Shown here: in pieces, positions 6,760-10,093 of the stretch
How positions within the stretch are numbered: position 1 is the first letter of the stretch
Layout of the letters: each line of letters starts with the position of its first letter
Assembly: GCA_025455595.1 (NCBI GenBank)
Contig: JALOMD010000165.1
Coordinates: 1 to 10,093, forward strand
DNA: 10,093 nucleotides
From: Cytophagales bacterium
GTDB lineage: Bacteria > Bacteroidota > Bacteroidia > Cytophagales > 172606-1
Direction of reading: 5' to 3'
Program-made: the position numbers and the translations under genes
The notes under the pieces: model-generated
Databases searched by the model: none
Seen by the model: the letters and a program-made list of their open reading frames with translations, nothing else
Told to the model about the DNA's origin: nothing

Positions 6760-6790
6760 CCTTTGGCAAAGCTTTGAGCTTTGCCAAAGG
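6760..6790. repeat. Perfect 14-bp-arm hairpin
   Basis: CCTTTGGCAAAGCT, loop TTG, AGCTTTGCCAAAGG: 14 of 14 pairs. It lies 12 bp before the next 27-bp palindrome. There is no T tract after it, so it is more likely a repeat unit of the hairpin series in this gap than a terminator. Confidence 0.8.
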
Positions 6791-6802
6791 TCTTGCGTTC
6801 GG

Positions 6803-6829
6803 CGTTTTGGGCAAAAAACGCCCAAAACG
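6803..6829. repeat. 27-bp palindromic repeat, copy 7
   Basis: Perfect arms CGTTTTGGGC (6803-6812) and GCCCAAAACG (6820-6829), spacer AAAAAAC, the reverse complement of the spacer in copies 1 and 6. This is the last repeat before the GldJ-like gene. Confidence 0.85.
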
Positions 6830-7091
6830 ATAAACGTTGGACGCAAAACGCCAAACGACACTGTTGCGGAATATTGAATTTTATTACATAGATTGATTTT
6901 CGCGGGCTAATCAATTTATTATTCCGCCGCAACCGTGCATTTTCGTACCGGAAACAAAAGCAACATTTTATCCATCGCCAGTCAGTCGGTTGCTAATGCC
7001 CGAAAACGCGGATTTTGCCACTCAACAATAGGAAAGCAAGACAAAAATAAGTGTTCACGTATTCATTAAATAAATCAACAGGAAACAGGTT
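6830..7091 (+). promoter_or_regulatory. Upstream region of the GldJ-like gene; promoter expected but not located
   Basis: A/T-rich from about 6870, as expected for a promoter region. The best candidate pair is TTG near 6990 with GGATTTTG near 7011-7018, which matches the Bacteroidota -7 element TAnnTTTG at only 6 of 8 positions. A purine-rich AGGAAACAGG (about 7080-7089) ends 2 bp before the ATG and may act as a weak ribosome-binding site. No gene is seen here. Confidence 0.35.
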
Positions 7092-8288
7092 ATGAATAAA
7101 CTCTGGCGTTCAGCGACGCACGTTATGTTGGCAGGCTCCCTGCTGCTGGCGTTCACGGCGTGTAAGAAAGACAAGTACCCGACGGCGGAAAATCCGGGCA
7201 ACGAAAGCACCGCCACCGGCTTGGCTTACAATGAAGACGACGGCTTCCAAGTGCCCGACTTCGAAGGCCAGCCGCAAGGCCCCAACTTGGTGTTCATTGA
7301 AGGCGGCCGCTTTGTAATGGGTTCGGCCGAAGAGGATTTGATGAACACGCACGACAACGTTGAACGGACGGTCAGCGTGCAGTCGTTCTGGATGGACGAG
7401 ACCGAAATCGCCAACGTCCACTGGCTGGAATACCTTTATTACATCCAAAAGGACTCGTCGGAAGAATTCTTCCAGTCGGCCCTGCCCGACACGACCGTTT
7501 GGACCAGCGAGCTGGCGTTCAACGACTCCTACCGCGACCATTACCTGCGCTATCCCGGCTTCCGTTATTATCCGGTGGTGGGCGTGTCTTGGAAGCAAGC
7601 CGTTGACTACTCCACTTGGCGCACCAACGTGGTGAACAAGAAACTGGCCGAAGACGCTGGTGTGGAAGCCCCCGAAGAAACCGGCGGACGCATTCCGCTG
7701 GAATCCGGCGTGGTGCTGCCGAACTACCGCCTGCCGTCTGAAGCCGAGTGGGAATACGCCGCCTACGCTTTGATTGGCGTGCAGTACTTGGACGAAAACC
7801 AGACCAACAAACGCCTGTATCCGTGGGACGGCCACGCCCTGCGCAACCCCTACGGCAAGCAGATGGGCCGTTTCCTGGCCAACTTCAAACGCGGCCGTGG
7901 CGACTACGCCGGTATCGCGGGCAAGTTGAACGATGCCGCCCTGATTACCAGCCAAGTGTATGAAAACCCGCCGAACGATTTCGGCCTGTACAACATGGCT
8001 GGCAACGTGAACGAATGGGTGTATGACGTGTACCGTCCGCTTTCGTACCAAGACTTCGACGACCTGAACCCGTTGCGTCGCAGCGGCTACTTGGACAAAG
8101 CCGAGAAATATGACAAAAAGAACTTCAACTCGTTGATTGACGACCAAGTGCGGGTTTACAAAGGCGGTTCTTGGAAAGACGTAGCCTACTGGCTGTCGCC
8201 GGGCACGCGCCGCTATTTGGAAGAAGATTCCGCTACTTCGACCATCGGTTTCCGTTGCGCGATGATCAACGCCGGCTCTAACCGCTAA
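7092..8288 (+). CDS. gldJ: GldJ-like gliding motility / type IX secretion lipoprotein (FGE-sulfatase fold)
   Basis: 398 residues. A lipoprotein signal (MNKLWRSATH, hydrophobic core, LLAFTAC) puts the lipidated cysteine at residue 24, with a lysine-rich KKDK after it. From about residue 65 it has the formylglycine-generating-enzyme/sulfatase-modifying fold: LVFIEGGRFVMGS (66-78), WMDETEIANVHWLEYL (100-115), RLPSEAEWEYAA (213-224), YPWDG (243-247), GLYNMAGNVNEWVYD (298-312), VYKGGSW (355-361) and GFRCA (386-390). The catalytic cysteine pair that true FGE carries between KGGSW and GFRCA is missing, so it is probably structural. GldJ and GldK both have this fold; the LPDTTVWTSELAFND and HYLRYPGFRYYPVVGVSWKQAVDYSTWR stretches read as GldJ. 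In Flavobacterium, GldJ is an outer-membrane lipoprotein needed for gliding and for stability of the GldK component of the type IX secretion system. It is shorter than flavobacterial GldJ (about 560 residues). It stands alone and ends in a strong terminator. Confidence 0.8.
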   Translation: MNKLWRSATHVMLAGSLLLAFTACKKDKYPTAENPGNESTATGLAYNEDDGFQVPDFEGQPQGPNLVFIEGGRFVMGSAEEDLMNTHDNVERTVSVQSFWMDETEIANVHWLEYLYYIQKDSSEEFFQSALPDTTVWTSELAFNDSYRDHYLRYPGFRYYPVVGVSWKQAVDYSTWRTNVVNKKLAEDAGVEAPEETGGRIPLESGVVLPNYRLPSEAEWEYAAYALIGVQYLDENQTNKRLYPWDGHALRNPYGKQMGRFLANFKRGRGDYAGIAGKLNDAALITSQVYENPPNDFGLYNMAGNVNEWVYDVYRPLSYQDFDDLNPLRRSGYLDKAEKYDKKNFNSLIDDQVRVYKGGSWKDVAYWLSPGTRRYLEEDSATSTIGFRCAMINAGSNR

Positions 8289-8294
8289 TCTTGA

Positions 8295-8323
8295 AGTACG
8301 ATTTACGAGGTACGAAGTACGAA
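8295..8323 (+). repeat. Degenerate TACGA word repeat after the GldJ-like gene
   Basis: Four occurrences of TACGA at 6-9 bp spacing (GTACGAT, TTACGAG, GTACGAA, GTACGAA) between the stop codon and the terminator. It is non-coding, and its role is unknown. Confidence 0.6.
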
Positions 8324-8333
8324 TTCTATTACA

Positions 8334-8375
8334 AAACAGAAAACCCCGCATTGTACAATGCGGGGTTTTCTGTTT
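8334..8375. terminator. Perfect 42-bp palindrome, likely bidirectional terminator
   Basis: The arms at 8334-8354 and 8355-8375 are perfectly complementary: a GC core (CCCCGCATTGT/ACAATGCGGGG) flanked by A-rich and T-rich outer arms, with the turn at GTAC. On + the stem is followed by TTTTCTGTTT, and on - it reads the same, so it can terminate the GldJ-like gene (stop at 8288) and transcripts coming from the minus-strand gene that ends at 8630. Confidence 0.85.
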
Positions 8376-8380
8376 ACGGG

Positions 8381-8407
8381 CGTTTTGGGCGAAATTTGCT
8401 TAAAACG
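8381..8407. repeat. 27-bp palindromic repeat, copy 8
   Basis: Arms CGTTTTGGGC (8381-8390) and GCTTAAAACG (8398-8407), spacer GAAATTT. Two C-to-T differences in the right arm leave G-T opposites. The 19 bases 8401-8419, from the right arm into the flank, match 305-323 at 17 of 19. Confidence 0.8.
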
Positions 8408-8560
8408 GGGAACCCTCACCCCCGTCCCCTCTCCCGTTGGGAGAGGGGTGACTTTTCAACCCAACGAGCCTTTCGTCTCAGGCACGCTCAGATGATAGGC
8501 GCGGTTTATCGCAAAACATACCCTTCTCAGCAAGAGAGGGACTGGGAGTGAGGTTCCTCA

Positions 8561-8587
8561 GCGTTTTGAGCAAAATTTGCCCAAAAC
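8561..8587. repeat. 27-bp palindromic repeat, copy 9
   Basis: GCGTTTTGAGC (8561-8571), spacer AAAATTT (8572-8578), GCCCAAAACAC (8579-8589). Taken on the 10-base arms, one position is non-complementary (A opposite C). It is the right cap of the composite element. Confidence 0.75.
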
Positions 8588-8629
8588 ACCTCTGAACTCT
8601 GCCTTCTGAGTTCTGACCTCTGACCTTGG

Positions 8630-9871
8630 TTACATGAACTTCCGCTCAATCACATCCACAAACGACAAGTATTCTTCGCCTTGCAAGTCCCAGCCCAGCG
8701 TGTGGGCGTACTTGATTTCCAGCAGCCGCATGGCTGAGTGCAAATCGGGTGCCTGCTCCAAGTCATGGACGGCTTGGGCAAACGCCACGTTGTCGCCGCC
8801 AAACAGGCCGTTGACGAAATAGTACTTTTGGTTCAGGTTCAGGGCCTCGCGGATGCTGCTGATGCGTTGGTTCTGTGCCTTTTCGATGAAGGTGCTTTCT
8901 TCGTCTTTGCGCAGGGCTTCGTTCAACGTCTGCTGGTCGCGACTCAAGGCATCGTTCAGTGTCACTTCCTCAGCCTTTTTCTTTTCCGACAACACCGACA
9001 TGAGCGGTTTGTTGGCCGCCTTCACGAATTGCTCAATGTCCACTTTCACATCTTCCGGCTTGATGACCGGCGATTCGGGAGTCTGTTCAGCCGGGGGTTC
9101 TTCGGAGGTGGTTTCTTTTTTGAATCGTTTCGGCGGGGGCGGCACATCGTCGGGCAGGGAGTCGAAAAACGACTTGGTGGCTGCCGGAGGTGCTTCTTGC
9201 ACAGGCTCCAAAGCCGGTTTGGGTTCAGGGTCAGGCGTTTGCAGTTCTTCCAGAGAAAGCGGCACATAAGCCGAGTACGCTTCCAAATGGTTTCCCGCCT
9301 CTTCAAGCATGGTGTCGGGAGCAGCTAATATATCTTCCAGAACAGCAATGGCTTTGCCCACCGGAATTTCGTCTTCGGGGCTGGCGTGGTCGGTGCGCAA
9401 CTGTTCGAGCATCGTCTCCCACACACTTCGGTTGGTACGGATGAAGCGGGTTTGGTCGGCAAGTCGTTGGAGGGTGAGTGGCTTGGCGGCCAGTGTGTGC
9501 AGCAAGTCTGTCAGGGCAGTGCGCGGGTCTAACAACAGGCGCAGCGACATGGCCGTTGCTTGGGCCGCCAGCGGTTCAAAGGCGGGCCGCTCCACCCGGA
9601 TGTGCCGCGACAGGGTGTTCATCAATTGTTCCATTGCGGCTTTCACCTCGTCTTGCGTGTAGTCGAAATATGGGCTTTCCAAACGGCTGGCCTCTTGCTG
9701 CCAGTTGTTGAAAAGTTGGAACAGGACAAAATAGTTGACTTGCGGCACATTGGTGAACGAAATGATTTCCTTTCCCGAAACCACGGGCTGCTGGTCGAAA
9801 AATTCGTCGCAGGCGCGGCGGGCAAACGATTCGGCGTACCGGGCCACTGCGTTGGGGTTGGTGTAAGTCAT
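8630..9871 (-). CDS. Conserved protein of unknown function with Pro/Glu-rich linker and conserved C-terminal module
   Basis: 413 residues from the ATG at 9871 (MTYTNPNAVARYAESFARRA). A TTG six codons upstream (9889) is open in frame, but the ATG is a better start. No signal peptide or membrane segment. Residues 1-205 are mostly helical. Residues 211-278 are a low-complexity Pro/Glu linker (PDPEPKPALEPVQ, then PPPPKR), probably disordered. Residues 304-325 contain two near-identical 11-residue units, TLNDALSRDQQ and TLNEALRKDEE. The last 75 or so residues (ISSIREALNLNQKYYFVNGL, then GWDLQGEEYLSFVDVIERKF) form a compact module that I recall at the C-terminus of many uncharacterised Bacteroidota proteins. 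No catalytic motif is visible. A scaffold or protein-interaction role is possible, but that is a guess from architecture. It converges on the GldJ-like gene, separated by terminator and repeat DNA. Confidence 0.85.
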   Translation of the reverse strand: MTYTNPNAVARYAESFARRACDEFFDQQPVVSGKEIISFTNVPQVNYFVLFQLFNNWQQEASRLESPYFDYTQDEVKAAMEQLMNTLSRHIRVERPAFEPLAAQATAMSLRLLLDPRTALTDLLHTLAAKPLTLQRLADQTRFIRTNRSVWETMLEQLRTDHASPEDEIPVGKAIAVLEDILAAPDTMLEEAGNHLEAYSAYVPLSLEELQTPDPEPKPALEPVQEAPPAATKSFFDSLPDDVPPPPKRFKKETTSEEPPAEQTPESPVIKPEDVKVDIEQFVKAANKPLMSVLSEKKKAEEVTLNDALSRDQQTLNEALRKDEESTFIEKAQNQRISSIREALNLNQKYYFVNGLFGGDNVAFAQAVHDLEQAPDLHSAMRLLEIKYAHTLGWDLQGEEYLSFVDVIERKFM

Positions 9872-10093
9872 GGTGTGATTAAGTGTCAAGTCGTCAGTCG
9901 TTAGTGAAAAACAAAAGGCAAGTTCATTCCTTGTCTAATGTCTAATTTCCTGAAATGAGAAGAACTAATTTCTTCTGGGTAATCGGGCAGGTTCTGGGCA
10001 AGCCAAGTTGGGATTTAAAACGCACAAATACAATTTCGATGCTTCGTTCTTCGATGCTTCGAGATTCGTTCAATGTTTTTCGTTGGCCGTTTT
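9872..10093. other. Upstream region of the 413-residue gene, no gene seen
   Basis: A/T-rich DNA that should contain the minus-strand promoter, but no clear -7/-33 pair is visible. It has low-complexity word repeats (GTCTAAT twice near 9934-9948) and a 12-bp direct repeat TTCGATGCTTCG at 10035-10046 and 10050-10061. The final 11 bases resemble part of the first 27-bp palindrome, but the window ends too soon to judge. Confidence 0.45.

Larger units (their letters stand above)
8379..8590. mobile_element. Composite inverted repeat element capped by two 27-bp palindromes
   Basis: The left end (8379-8433) and the reverse complement of the right end (8534-8590) align over about 55-60 bp with few gaps. 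Both start with the 27-bp palindrome (8381-8407 and 8561-8587) and continue through GAACC(C)TCAC and a C-rich GTCCC(C)TCTC block. Inside is a perfect hairpin CCCCTCTCCC-GTT-GGGAGAGGGG (8426-8448). No ORF of substance and no clear target duplication are seen. It lies between the convergent GldJ-like and 413-residue genes. The layout is like the composite at 6284-6653, with different inner hairpins. Confidence 0.6.

Noticed and set aside
7110..8351. 413-codon open frame antisense to the GldJ-like gene
   Set aside because: The plus-strand frame has a lipobox and full FGE-fold motifs; the antisense translation has no recognisable features.
9872..9889. TTG start adding six residues to the 413-residue protein
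   Set aside because: The downstream ATG (MTYTNPNAV) is a standard start, and the six extra residues show nothing that favours the upstream TTG.
10083..10093. Possible tenth 27-bp palindrome truncated by the window end
   Set aside because: Eleven bases resemble copy 1, but the expected CGTTTT start of the left arm is not present and the rest is outside the window.

Overview
The window looks like a Bacteroidota chromosome segment. It carries a gldJ-type gliding/type IX secretion lipoprotein gene, two long proteins of the kind conserved only among Bacteroidota, start sites without strong Shine-Dalgarno sequences, and long gaps between genes full of palindromic repeats. The moderately high GC of the coding DNA together with a short GldJ would suit a Saprospiria-like lineage, but that is a weak inference.

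Layout: (1) 3-227, the 3' end of a molybdenum-cofactor MoaB/MogA-domain gene on +, closed by a stem-loop terminator at 400-446. (2) 465-1907 on -, a 480-residue helical cytoplasmic protein of unknown function that converges on the first gene. (3) 1908-2810, a gap holding a 193-bp MITE-like element and a GC-rich structured stretch. (4) 2811-6227 on +, mfd, the transcription-repair coupling factor, complete and with all helicase motifs, but carrying an in-frame copy of a GC-rich dispersed repeat. (5) 6228-7091, a gap packed with hairpins, including a 370-bp mirror-arranged composite element. (6) 7092-8288 on +, a GldJ-like lipoprotein. (7) 8289-8629, a perfect 42-bp palindromic terminator followed by a composite inverted element. 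(8) 8630-9871 on -, a 413-residue protein of unknown function with a conserved C-terminal module. (9) 9872-10093, upstream DNA with no gene seen.

The five genes do not form an operon. They stand singly, in convergent or divergent pairs or alone, and no shared pathway is evident: cofactor synthesis, DNA repair, surface motility/secretion and two unknowns.

The most unusual content is non-coding. A 27-bp palindrome with fixed geometry (10-bp arm, 7-nt A/T-rich spacer, 10-bp arm; arms close to CGTTTTGGGC and GCCCAAAACG) occurs nine times, always outside genes. In two places a pair of these palindromes caps a larger inverted element (6284-6653 and 8379-8590), a REPIN-like arrangement. A second, GC-rich repeat occurs at 325-392 and, in the opposite orientation, inside mfd at 3166-3236, where it adds about 25 residues in frame. 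I see no new enzymatic or defence system in this window. The repeat architecture is what deserves follow-up.
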